DNA from: Paralvinella palmiformis
Lineage: Eukaryota > Annelida > Polychaeta > Terebellida > Alvinellidae
Direction of reading: 5' to 3'
DNA length: 64,000 nucleotides
NCBI GenBank assembly: GCA_025642065.1
Contig: JAODUP010000484.1
Span: 382,001-446,000, forward strand
A model generated the notes under the pieces. It saw only the letters and a program-made list of their open reading frames with translations. It was not told the origin of the DNA and made no database searches. Positions 48,201 through 60,049 of the stretch are shown piece after piece. Both the position numbers and the translations under genes were made by a program. Numbering within the stretch: position 1 is the first letter of the stretch; each line of letters starts with the position of its first letter.

Positions 48201-48686
48201 ATAAAATACAGGCTGTCACTCTACCTATGTGAGAAAAATATCCCTCTTTTAAGTAGATGGTGTACTGGCTTTCCTGTTACCTTTTCAATCTTGTCTAAAA
48301 TTTGCTGATCAATCCTGGAGCTTCCAAATCTCTCTTAAATATAGATAAACAAAATAAGTTGCAATATATCACAGCCAAGTTTATATCTTTAACAACGACT
48401 CTTGTTGAAGTAATCCAAACAAGACAACGGTGATCAGTCTGAATGTAGCCTAAGACAGACTTGAAATCAGACTGAAACCATAATTATATTGATTAATTTA
48501 CTACTGGTATTTAAACTTACAATCCTTTATAATCATGTTCTCGGACTAATAGGTACACACACAGAATAAGAAAATTTACCATTTTAGGTGATATACTGAT
48601 ATGTGAATAAATTTCTTCAGCTTGAAATTTACTACATATTATTATTGGTATTCAAGACCAAAGTAATATAAGGTTAGTTAAAGTTG

Positions 48687-48731
<45 letters not shown>

Positions 48732-51700
48732 CATTATTTAAAAGCGTAGGCAGTTTTAAAAACCAAAATATATAACATTCTGATCCATTTGAGACAGAAA
48801 AGATTGAAATTTTCATTTAGATACATTCTGCAATGATCACTCATTTTCTCAAAAATTAAAAACTAAGAAAAAACTGAACATGACCAGGCTATGAGTGGCA
48901 GCGGAGATCTCACTGGGATTCACACTGCTGGATCTGTTCAGGAGCAGTTTTTGGTTATTTGTCATATGAAATTATTAGTCTTCTAATGGATACATCTTGA
49001 TATTTTCCCTTTTCAAATGAAAAACAGCTTCCATATTCATAGTTATTAAACATATTTAAGTGACTATGTCAAAACAGAATGCTGCTCTTCATTCTTCATC
49101 AGTACAGTAAACTAATTTCATCAAGGCTACTATAAACAATAAGGTAATCAACCATAGAAAAGCCTTTCTGAAATTTGATGTGTATTTCTATTTGGTAGGC
49201 AGTTACCAACATACCAAATTTAAAATTATGCACGTCTACATGACCCAACGTTGTATGTATGAGTTTCACATTTTTTATCTCTATAAATAACAAATTACAT
49301 TTGGCCTGTCATTTAATGTAGAACTACATACATGCTACAAAAAACAATTCCACATTTAAAAATCGCATTGGGTGTAACTTATTCCATGGAATGCAAATGG
49401 AATAAAAATTACATTTGCATACATGCAAAGCATATATGCACATGTATTCAGTTTTGTATATACATGCTCAGTCATTGAGTATTCCATTGCCCTCATTAAA
49501 TAATTGGTTCAATCACAAAAATGTTCATTGGAAAACTGAAGGTTTTATACCCTGCATTCTCTACTCATGAAACTAAAAATAAGAGTCAAACTGTTTGTCA
49601 CACTGATGAAGTACATGCAGATGCCAGTAAATAACAAGTTTACAATTCTACACATATTTGAACATTTCTCCCATTTTCAGTGCTATTTATTATTTGATAG
49701 GTATTAATAAATAGAGAAACTTTCTACAGTGTGATGAATAATGTACTATTAAAATACCTCAGTTAGAGTCAAAGACACAATGTAAAAAATTATGGATTAA
49801 TCCAAGGATGATGTCATGTCACAAACAAGTTTATGACATGATAGTATAATAAATTGTCAAAAGTATGTTTTTGTATAAATATTGGCATAGTCAACAAATT
49901 TGTGACATATTTTAGAATGGCTTAAATTATTAATATAGTATTTTAATATTAAAAGTAAAATTATTATATAATAAGTTAGGGCCTGAATATAGACTGATCC
50001 AGCTATGAATGTGACATCAATCAGAAAATGACCAAAGCTTGATGTTAGGTTAGAAAGCTGCAACTGCTAATGGGGAATCTCAGATTACAAGGCAAATGAA
50101 CGTTGCACATTTTTCAACAACGAAAGCAAATGGACATTTTGTTATGTTCAATCTTGATTATTTCCTAGATCTAACTGTGTTTAATTTGTTGTATTACAAA
50201 GGTAAGAAAATTGTTATATTTTCCCCATGTTTACATTCAATATCAAACACATGCAACATTACCGGCAACAGTGTTTTCTCTGTATGTAAACATTAAACAA
50301 ATGTGTGAAATACGGCCATAATCTGCAGAAAATGGGTTGATACAAGAAACATACCAGTAATGTAAAGAATGATATGTGTAGATGCAAAAATTATTTGCTA
50401 AAAGTAGACTTATGTTGGGCGATAAACTTGTGCATATCACCAATCACCACAGCCATGATAGCCCAGCTTGTGCATGTATCTGTTCACATACCAGCCAGTT
50501 CATTTACATGTAGCTGTATAACTATAAGGGGAGTTTGTTAAGCCATGTTCCCATTTCATTTCACCCAGCAACTCGTCGATGTGGACAGCAACAGTGATCT
50601 TGTGAAATTGAAAATATTCATAGCTTTCTCACAACCGACAGCACATAACATGCCTGTAACCTATATAGAGATATTGCAATTTAGGAATTTACCCCCGTTC
50701 ATTGGTCAGAAAGAGCAAAACATTTAATCATAAGTTGGCGCTGCATGTGAAACTGTTGATGATATTAAACATATCTAAAGTGTTGACTAATATTCTCAGG
50801 CTTTAGCAGAGATTATTTATGAATAAAATGAATCAAACATCTATTTGTAGACAAAAATATTTGTTTCGTCCATATTTTGGAATTTCCGTGAATTTTTCCA
50901 CTGTGAAGAGCTCCAAGATAGCAGAAAATCATTATACGGAAAACGTATTTGAGACTACCGCATATCTTGCCTCATAATGCCGGTAGCTCAGCTGGCCTAG
51001 TGTTTTGTACTCACTAGCCCGAAGACAAAACCCACACATCCCGGCTACTAATTTTTCAGGCCCTGAAACCGCGTTGAACATTACTTAGTTTAGTAGCATA
51101 TATCTATTGGATGAAGTCTATCCCATTCCTTTTAAATGCAAAATTATGATCTGGAGATCTCATACCCTTAATGGACTGTAAATAAAATCCAAATATAGCT
51201 GGTAAATAGTTTAAATACAGCTTTTCAGTATGACATTTATCAGCCACTATACGCATAAATAGCCATGCAACACAGTGATTCTTAGACTTCTAACCCGAGA
51301 TCGTAGTGTGAAATTCAGCCACACAGTGGCAGCAGGGGTAATTGAATCGGTCTATTGGGATTGACCAAATGGAATCGAATGGAATTGACCCCATGTCTGC
51401 TCCTGACTCAGTATGATTGTTGAAAGACTGCCCTCTTGCGTTGGTACTGGTGTATATGTGGTTGACCATGCATGCAGTGAAAGTGCCTTTACTTAATGAT
51501 CCTCCATGTGGCAAGAGCTTAAGATGTTTGCTAATCCGATTCTATTAGTCTATCGTATAGCTTTCACATTAAATAATAGTTTTAATACACGTAGTTATTT
51601 TCATGGGTGGTTTCAATACAGCCAAAGGAGATATAAGGTGGGGGAAAGTACCTCCAAATTATTTATGTTATTACTGAATTGGAAATATACATATTCATGT

Positions 51701-53499
51701 TTGTAATATACAAATATACTAATTCTGTTATAATGATAATGCACAAACTGATTCTAATCAAAATAGATCAAAAGTGAAAGTGTTTAAAAAATTAAAATCA
51801 TGTTATGTAGTAAATAGAGGTTTATGACAGTTTATGAAGTGAGCTCCAGTGGCCTAGTGGTTAAGCACTAAGACAGTTTATAAAGGTATTTAAAACAGGT
51901 TTACAACACTTTCATGTCATCAACAGCTTTATGACTGTCATAAACCCAATCCTGGAGCCAATGTTTAGTGTACCCTAATATGGTTCATGTTACATTTATA
52001 TAAATATTTATTATCAGTACTTCAAAATATTATTTAGTGTGGTTTAAATTACTTTAAAAACACCAAGTTAGCTTTGAACCAGTTCATATGATATATAATT
52101 TAATAACCAAACAATTTCATAACAACTAACACACCAATTTGTTAGCAGAAAATAGACCTACCAACAGAAAAACATTGTCTTGGTTTTTGTGTGCAGTTGT
52201 AATGGCAGAAACCCTAAATTTATCGAGTGATATGCATATTATTAGACAGTTCTGTTTTACTTAACCATCTGCATACACCAGCAGATAAATTATGACTTAC
52301 CTAATAAAGACAGAACATAATTTTGCTATCAAATTGTAGAAACTACATTACTGGGATAGGAATATTGTTTCAACTCCGAAAACAATTCCATTGGAAATGT
52401 GTCCCTACAATTAGGTAAAAAATAATCTGATTATACGGCCCATATTTATGCAGTTCTTCCACTCAAATAATGAAGACATTAAAAAATACAAATCATTCTA
52501 AAATTAATAGCTGTGTTTTCTAACAATTCCTAATTTGCTTGGAAGTAAATATTTAAAATAAACTTTATTTCATCAGAAACACTAAAAATTTTGCAAAATG
52601 CACATTTAATTAACCTGTAGTTATCATTAAGTGTTGCCTTGAAAACGCTTTTAAAAATCACACCTTGATTGGCTTGAATTTATTTGAATGTACTTGTTAT
52701 GTACCATCTTGACAACCATGGCCATTTCAAAATGGGACCATCCTGTTTCACAACCGGTATGGTTTTAAGAATACCTGTCTGTTTAGTAACAATGTGGCAA
52801 TGAAATGTCGTGCTATTATTTATAAATTGTCTGTATTATTGGCCAGTTAACCAGCAAAATGATATGCTGTTGTAAAAGCTAAACCGAATATAAATTATAG
52901 AAACCTCTATATATAGATATATGAACACATAAATAAATTCAGAAAACAGTAAATTATCTGTATATGTTGAAACGTTTTTTAAACAGCCTGTCCCGTTTCG
53001 ATATGGGAAGAGGACCAATTTAACAACTTCAAAAATAAATGGTTCTCAGAAATTATTTATTGTGTTTAAAAGAAATTATATGTACATATATAATTATAAA
53101 TGGATATGAACACATGCTAAAATAATAAATTCATATTTTACAAAATGATGTACGATAAATTTATCATGATCTGATCATGCCGATGCTGTGCTGAATTAAG
53201 TTGTTGCGAAACGGGCCACCCATCTTTAATGATCTTATAACCACAAGGTGTAAAACAGGAAGGTCTCATTTAAAAAAGGGAAGGGTTGCGAAATACTTAT
53301 CATTAGCCTGATTAGGAGAAAAATACTTACTAATCAGTTTGTCATAGTCAACACCTTTTGCCGATTTGCTTTCAACTTTCCATGGATCAACTATATCACC
53401 ATCCTTATCCTCTTCTATAGATGTAGTACAATCTGTAGCGTTCAATTTTTCCATTTCTCCGGCAAGTTCTGTGGACGATTGTGTTTCGTTTTCTGTCAT
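45216..53499 (-). CDS. WARS1: Cytoplasmic tryptophan--tRNA ligase
   Basis: Eight exons join in frame: 53331-53499, 48225-48333, 47939-48058, 47252-47434, 46819-47032, 46179-46352, 45747-45887 and 45216-45374 (TGA 45216-45218). They encode 422 residues. The enzyme charges tRNA-Trp. Class I signatures are present: MHLGHLIPF (HIGH-like motif) after [10 protein letters not shown], and KMSGSDPN (KMSKS-like; human KMSAS). Other near-identical blocks are [62 protein letters not shown] and the final [10 protein letters not shown]. The N-terminus is a 56-residue acidic linker without the WHEP domain found in the long human form, so the protein resembles mini-TrpRS. The GT donor at 47938 splits the codon for the Lys before WLQDTF. 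It is transcribed head-to-head with WDR25. Confidence 0.96.
48334..53330. other. WARS1 intron 1
   Basis: A 5.0 kb intron. It includes (TA)19 at 48691-48728, a decayed tRNA-like fragment at 50980-51050 (GGTAGCTCAGCTGGCCTAG), the dispersed 'ATTGACCCCATGTCTGC' motif at 51383-51398, and a 36-base SINE head at 51836-51871. No supported exons are seen. Confidence 0.6.
51836..51871 (+). mobile_element. 36-base head-only copy of SINE family A
   Basis: AGTGAGCTCCAGTGGCC and TAGTGGTTAAGCAC match the first ~35 bases of family A. The segment is bounded by the direct repeat GACAGTTTAT at 51826-51835 and 51872-51881. Confidence 0.78.
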
Positions 53500-54088
53500 G
53501 TTAACATCGATATCGTGATAACAGTTGATTACCAGACTATATCACTAGAGTAGAGACCGAGTTTGGATACCATTCAAAATAGTATATTCAATCTAGGAGA
53601 GTTAGATCTAGATTAGTCCTGGGTCCAGTGACTGAGTCACAGTGACAGGGAGTGAGGGGCTGAGTTGAGACTTGAGTGACTGGTGACATCGACCAGTTAC
53701 ACTGAAAACAGACTTTAAATGAAAATCACTCGTCAAGAATACACACAATGTAATAGTATACCGAAAAGCAAAACGTTATTATGTTACTAAGAAAACAAAA
53801 CTTCTATTCCAACTGGTTCTCGTGTATAGAAATACCATCTTACATCATCTGCCGTGCTGCTGTCCACGCTACAGCGTTGTTTCCTTGCATCATTTAGACG
53901 TATACAAGTTTGTTACGTACATTCTCATTGGCTAGTTTGTCTCGATATTTCTAGCAACACTGTCGCAAATAGATCCGTGCGATTTTTGAAACCAAAGTCC
54001 GCGACTGGTTGTTGAGGTTTCACTTACGTTTCCCAGAAGTGTTGCTAAAACTCGAACATCATTGCATCATGTTTAATTGACGAAAAAC
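53500..54088. promoter_or_regulatory. Bidirectional promoter between WARS1 and WDR25
   Basis: The two start codons are 589 bases apart on opposite strands. An inverted CCAAT box (ATTGGCTA) lies at 53927. No TATA box is evident on either side. The arrangement matches the neighbouring divergent genes in human as I recall. Confidence 0.65.
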
Positions 54089-57000
54089 ATGGATCTTATT
54101 ACATCAGCATACGATGATGACTCAGATAATGAGGAAATGCCACAAAACCCTGATCGTTGTGAAAGATCAAAGGAACACGATTCAGACGGGATGAAACTTA
54201 GTTCACCAATAGGTCTAGATCTACACAGTTACGGTGACACTGACAATCAAACCCAAACTTGCAAAAGTGTAAACCAGTCCCCAAAATGTGACTACTTTGG
54301 TTTGACTACCGGTGATTTTAGTGACGACAGTTATGATGAGATTATCACAGTTTCAGCACACAAGAGTGTGAAGAGAGACATCAGCGAATATTGCGACAAA
54401 CGCAAACTCTCCATTGGCATTAATCACAATTCACCAGAAACTAAATTCTGGCGAGGGGATGATGATGATAAAGTAGATTGGGATGATCCCGACTCTGTAT
54501 GGAGATCTAAGGCTTCGAACACGAATACTCGTGAAGTGTGCCTCACTGACCAGAAAAACAGTAAATCACGGGATTGTATCCGGGAAAATACAACCTCCAC
54601 GCGACAAGTTGTTAACCGACAGTTTCAGAAGTCGTGTTTTGTCGTTCACCATAGAGTAGCTCCTTATTTACATTCAAATATAGTTACCATTAATAAGCCG
54701 CCGAAGAACGAGTTGTGTGAAATGAACGGTCATATGGGTGCTATCAATAGGGTTCAGTGGTGTATTCCAAACTACAGTCATCTGCTGCTGACAGCATGTA
54801 TGGATAATACTGTTAGAATATGGAACGCTTTCTCTTCACAAGAAACCTCTGTTCAGACCTTATGTCATCATGATAAAGCAGTAAAAGACGCCAAGTGGTC
54901 ACCATCTGGTCTACATATTCTTAGCAGTAGCTATGATAAAAGTATCTGTCTTATGGATGTTGAGAAAGGTACATTGAATCAATTGCAGATAGCATTGATT
55001 AAAGATGTCACACACACACACACACAGCGATATAGGTATTTCATTACACTGCTTTTATTCAACATTGGCTGCTTTCTCAGGGTAACCATTATTAGATGAT
55101 CAGTTAGTTAATTTTGTTGTTTGAAGTATTCTTTGAAATGTCATTTCAGAGAATGAATGACAATATCATAGACTGCAATCCTATGATATGTCTCATTCAT
55201 TTAAATATAATTATTCTAAGGAATAATCTTTGGGTATGTAAATTGTAAGAGATGTCCTGTGAAAAGTGGACATCTAAAATCTACTCGTACTGGGATTATG
55301 GAACCTTAGATAAATTAGACAGGAAGTTGTAATTGTATCACAATTACACTTTTACAGGCAATTGTATTGTAATTGAAATAATTATAATTGATAAACTCCT
55401 CCTATGCCTGAAACACACATATATATGCACACACACACACCGCATTGTATGACTTGACCCATATAGTACAATCATTCACAGTATGTATATTTATTTGTAT
55501 GTATAAGTATTTTAGTCAATGCACATCTGAAACATTTTATCAATTTAATTATAATCATATTATGGTTTCTTACCCAGATGGAAAAAATATCTTGAAAACA
55601 TAACTTGAATTTTATTTTGACAGGTTGTTGCATCAGCAGGTTCATAGATGATAGTTTTGTGACGTGCGTGACATATCATCCTGTTGATCATAATATATTT
55701 GTATCTGGTGCATATAATTCAATGAAGTCCTGGGATTGCAGAACAGCTGGCAAACCAATAAAATGTTTTTATTATAAGGATAACATTGGACAGGTATGTT
55801 GCATAAACAACTTTAAATTTCCTGTACATACAGTATATGTGGGAAATTTAAAGTTGTTTATTGTTTAACTAAAGCTAATAGACTTTCTGATGAGCCAAAA
55901 TTTATTTACATTTTCAGAAACAGCTTTATGGTCATCATAAAGTTCCAGAAATATAATTCTTATCATGCATTTATAAGTAACAAAATAAAGATTCTAATAA
56001 TAATTTTCATATAATGATAAAAATGTATATTTACTAAAGTGCCCTTACTACACATCATACTCCTTATTTGTTCAAGAAAAAAATTAGTACTTTGTACAAG
56101 TCAAGAACATATATAATGTTCAATAGCACTTTTAAACTTGCACCGACAGTGATAAACTGCCTGTAAGTGTATAGAATGTGAAATTATCTATCCTTGTGTT
56201 ACACCTATGTCAGCTTAATCAGTCTTGTCCCACATTTGAAAACTTAATTAGATCATTAACTGCAGATATACAATAGTGCTCACATTTACTGTGGATACCT
56301 ACATATTAAGGGCCATATTAAATATTATTATACCTAACTTATAAAGCACTCTTTTCATACTTAAAGCCTGTTAAAAAGTGATGTACATAAACATATGAAA
56401 CACACACACACATATATATATATTTATAAGATATAACAAATATAATACGATTATTTCATAACAATATATGTATAAAGCTAAATTGGGATATATATATATA
56501 ACTGACAAAGAAAAAAGAAATTAAACACTAAAATAGCTGGAGAACAAATGCGTTTTCAGCAACTTCTTAAAAATGTTCAGTGTTTTTGCTGGAATTAATC
56601 ATGTTGAAATTAGGAAGTAGTCGTATATATACATTTTAATACAAAGATTGGTATTTCATGACCTTTTTACACATTATATACTAAAGGTTTAGGCAACCCA
56701 ACAGGTTAAGAGGTGAAGTAAGAGATGAATTCATGGTTAGACTGGGGTTTGAACTCTTATGAATTTTATGATACACTAACATTTATTGCTGTGCATTATT
56801 AAAGAATAAAAATTTAATTTGCCATCAAACCATTGAGTGGGGTTCTTCTTGGGAGTTTATGTGTGCTGCCTACATAAGTACGGTACTGATCATGTCCACA
56901 TCTTAAGGAATCAGCTTTTACCACATTCAGTAATGAAAAACATATTTATGAGCTGTATTTATGTATTGCAGCAAGTCAGAGCAAGTTATGTTTCAGTTGA

Positions 57001-59972
57001 TGGCTGTGATAGGTATTTGGATTGAATTTTGCAATTGGCTCCTTGGAACAGTGTTTACCATCTAGAATGTTTATTATAATTATGTTACTCGTGAAAGAGC
57101 CCGCATTTATAAAAACCTAAAACTATGATTTAATTAAGATATTTCAATTATTTATCAGAATGCACACATGGCTTATTGTTAACTGTTGTTATATTAGGTG
57201 AAATCAGCAACAGCCTTACTGATAAGTGAGCTCCGGTGGCCTAGCGGTTTGGCACTTGGAGCCAACGGTCGCAGGTTCAAACTCCGTAAGAGGTCAAAAC
57301 TTTTCCAGAGATTAATTTCTCGGCTCACAACATCGTGGGTAGCTGACCACGTTAAATGGAGCTGCCGTCTTCACTGAATTATTTAAAATAAAGGGGGACA
57401 TTAAAAAAACCCTGAGGACGTAAAACACTCTGGCAGTGACCACCTCAGGGTATTTCGGCTCCATTTTTCCGTACTGCTCCCCTGTGAGTGGTGGGGGAGG
57501 ATGTTTCTCGACCACTCCGACATAGAGGCTGTGCCGAATAAGCGACAGCCTGGGGATTCTCCTTGAAAGCCAAAGCCTTACTGATAGCATATTTAATCAC
57601 TGCTGTAAACTCTGTAAATGTTTTGCTCATTTGTCTTTGTCACTTTTGAGGGCATTATACTTCTCGGAATATTTATAATATTAATATATTTCTCTACATC
57701 TGAACAAGTTATACATTTTGTCTATTGTTTATTAACATTTCATTACGTTCTAATTTATACCATATATGTTCTCCCTCTGTAGGTACAGGACATTGTATTT
57801 ATGGGAAATGGCAGTCAGTTTTTTAGTTGTAATGACCTTGTGACTCGTGATTCGGCCGACAGAAATATAATGGCATGGGACTTTACTAATGGTGTTGTCT
57901 TATCTAATCAGATTTACCAGGTAAATATTGTTTTAGTCCAGTACTGTGAAATATTGATATAACATATGGATATATTACTCTGATTCCTACATTTTGTGTG
58001 TTTAATTATATATTCTAGCAATGTTTTCATCTCATACTTGGTCAGTGTCAGGTTTAACCTGATAACAGTAAAAATGATGGGATTAATTCAGAGTTAACGA
58101 TGAGATTTTGGGCTTTGAAATCAGAATGAAATCTTTGTCTTTAAGGAACGTTATACGTGTTGCCGACTTCGCGTGCATCCTGATCAGTCCTGCGTGATGG
58201 CTCAATCACAAGCAAACTACATTGCCTTATTTTCCACTGTCCGACCATACAAGCTGAACAGATGTAAACGATATGAAGCTCACAAGGTATATTGAATGCA
58301 GAAGTTTCACTACATAGTTTATTTCTTTAACACGTCTATTTTGTGGATTTTTTCCCTTGATATTAAATGTTACACATTTTTAAACACACAAGATTCAATC
58401 TCTGTAAATGTTTTACATTCACTGAATTCTGTATCCGTATATTTAGATCACATTCACAAATGGTGTACGTGTTTCTGTAGCCCCAAATTTGTTTTATAAT
58501 TACATTACTAACACTTAAGGGCTATTCCAGTTATAACTATATGGGGGTCATGGGCAGCAATTTAATTAATAATACATGGGTGATGGGGTCTGAGCAACAG
58601 AAAAATTATGGATGGTAGGTTGACTAGAAAAATAATAATTATTGTTGATCGGTTTTGTTTAAATCTATATATGGTGGTGGGTCAGTGTCAGGAAATTGAA
58701 CAAAAATGAATCTCATCAGAGATAATGTAACAGTTTAAAACCGAAAAATATCATTTTAATTTTGTCAATATCATTGTCAACAGTACTGACATCTGACCTG
58801 TGTGCAATAAATGTTTGTGGTATGTTATGGCCAGGGAATGGATTGATAATATCTATGAAATATTATTGTTTTGTTGTCCACAGTAAAGCTTGCTGTAAAA
58901 AGATCTAGTGTCCCCCGAGATGAATATTTCCCAGATATGGCACCAAGATCACAGTGTATTGCCTATTAAGACATTTTAACCTGAATTTTGAGGCCACATA
59001 GTCCACTTTGGTGTTCCATACTATCATAATTTATCTGGGGGACACTATAATGCCCAATGCCGAAATAGGCAATTCCTCCAGGGGACAATAATATATGTAT
59101 ACTTCGGTTTGTAGGCATACAACAAATCACTAACTAAAATACAATCTAGGATGAATATTATCACAAATGCCTACTTCTAGAAAGCTAACAGATCATGCAC
59201 ATAAAAGATATTTATTAGCAAACCTGCGTAAAGTGTATTAATCTGAAAAAATGTATTATAACTAACTTTCTACATGGCATACAAAATGAGACTACTTGAT
59301 AAAACGGTAACATTTAATATACAGATTCCATATTTAATGGGGAATATTAGGTGTGAGCTAAATTTTGGTTGAGTGTAATACAAAATTAAAAACTTGGGTA
59401 GTGGGTAATGGGGTAAACGAAATGCCCCCTGCCACCCCATACAATTATTTCTGGAATAGCCCTAACTGGATTACTAGGAGGATAGAGTTATAATCAATAT
59501 TTTCATGTATTTTTAGTTATATTATATTAATGGAATGGGAGTCCATAATTTCTATTTGTTTCAGATGACACCATCATGATAAATCAATATAGATTCTATG
59601 TTGATGAAGACATATGTGAAAAGTAAATGAGAACTCTGTAGTCTATACAGACTGAGAAATGTGGGCCATTTAGTTAAGATAGAGTAACTATTAAATTGTT
59701 TTAAATCCAGCCGATACATTTTCACTGTAAATTTAATTTTATTTCAGGTACTCAGTTACAGTGTGGGGCTAGACATCAGCAGTGATGGCCAGTTTGTCAT
59801 ATCAGGAAGTTCTGATGGTAATGTGCCAATCTACGATTATCGCAGTACACGCGTAGTGAGGAGACTAAACCTTGGCCAACACCAAGTGGTACTGGACGTG
59901 GCGTGGCACCCGCTTTTAATCAGCACTGTAGCAGTTGTAACTTGGGATGGCGACATTCATGTCTATCATTAA
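54089..59972 (+). CDS. WDR25: WD repeat-containing protein 25
   Basis: Five exons (54089-54968, 55624-55793, 57783-57920, 58146-58286, 59748-59972) encode 517 residues; human WDR25 has 544. The first ~215 residues are acidic and unstructured, with KFWRGDDDDKVDWDDP. The WD40 propeller starts at MNGHMGAINRVQWC (human RGHRGPVNTIQWC). Further matches: LLTACMDNTVRIWNAF, YHPVDHNIFVSGAYN (human FHPKDHNIFLCGGFS), MKSWDCRTAGK, TRDSADRNIMAWDF (human TRDSADRTIIAWDF), and the closing VAWHPLL...WDGDIHVYH. WDR25 is related to the splicing factor PRP17/CDC40, but its role is not established. The chosen start is the first ATG (54089), 589 bases from WARS1. Confidence 0.95.
55803..55861. repeat. Perfect 20-bp inverted repeat at a splice donor
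   Basis: Arms 55803-55822 and 55842-55861 are exact complements (inner ends TTTAAATTTCC/GGAAATTTAAA) with a 19-base loop. The hairpin starts only nine bases after the donor of WDR25 exon 2 (55794). Confidence 0.95.
55862..57210. other. WDR25 intron 2, 5' portion
   Basis: AT-rich with short (CA)/(TA) runs near 56400 and 56490. No exon is supported. Confidence 0.5.
57225..57573 (+). mobile_element. tRNA-derived SINE, family A, complete, with target-site duplication
   Basis: The 13-base duplication AGCCTTACTGATA lies at 57212-57224 and 57574-57586. The head has box A TGGCCTAGCGGTTTGGC and box B GCAGGTTCAAACTC. The body matches 24264-24532 and includes an extra CTCCCCTGTGAGTGGTGGG block. The element is 349 bases long and sits in WDR25 intron 2. 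Confidence 0.97.
58287..59747. other. WDR25 intron 4
   Basis: This intron holds blocks such as 'aggggctattccag'/'ctggaatagccct' near 58518 and 59450. Together they form inverted ends of a possible ~950-base element ('gggctattccagttataact' versus 'attatttctggaatagccct'). No coding sequence is seen. Confidence 0.45.
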
Positions 59973-60025
59973 ATGCATTGAACATTATCTGTGAATAATT
60001 AACAATTTGTATACCTTTGTTATCA

Positions 60026-60031
60026 AATAAA
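60026..60031 (+). terminator. Poly(A) signal of WDR25
   Basis: AATAAA 54 bases after the stop codon. Confidence 0.7.
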
Positions 60032-60049
60032 AGAGGTTATTATTTGTGT

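Noticed and set aside
50980..51060. Possible tRNA gene
   Set aside because: It has a box A-like GTAGCTCAGCTGG, but box B is destroyed and no cloverleaf can be drawn; treated as a decayed SINE head.
57312..57630. Overlapping minus-strand frames
   Set aside because: They lie inside the family-A SINE and its flank.
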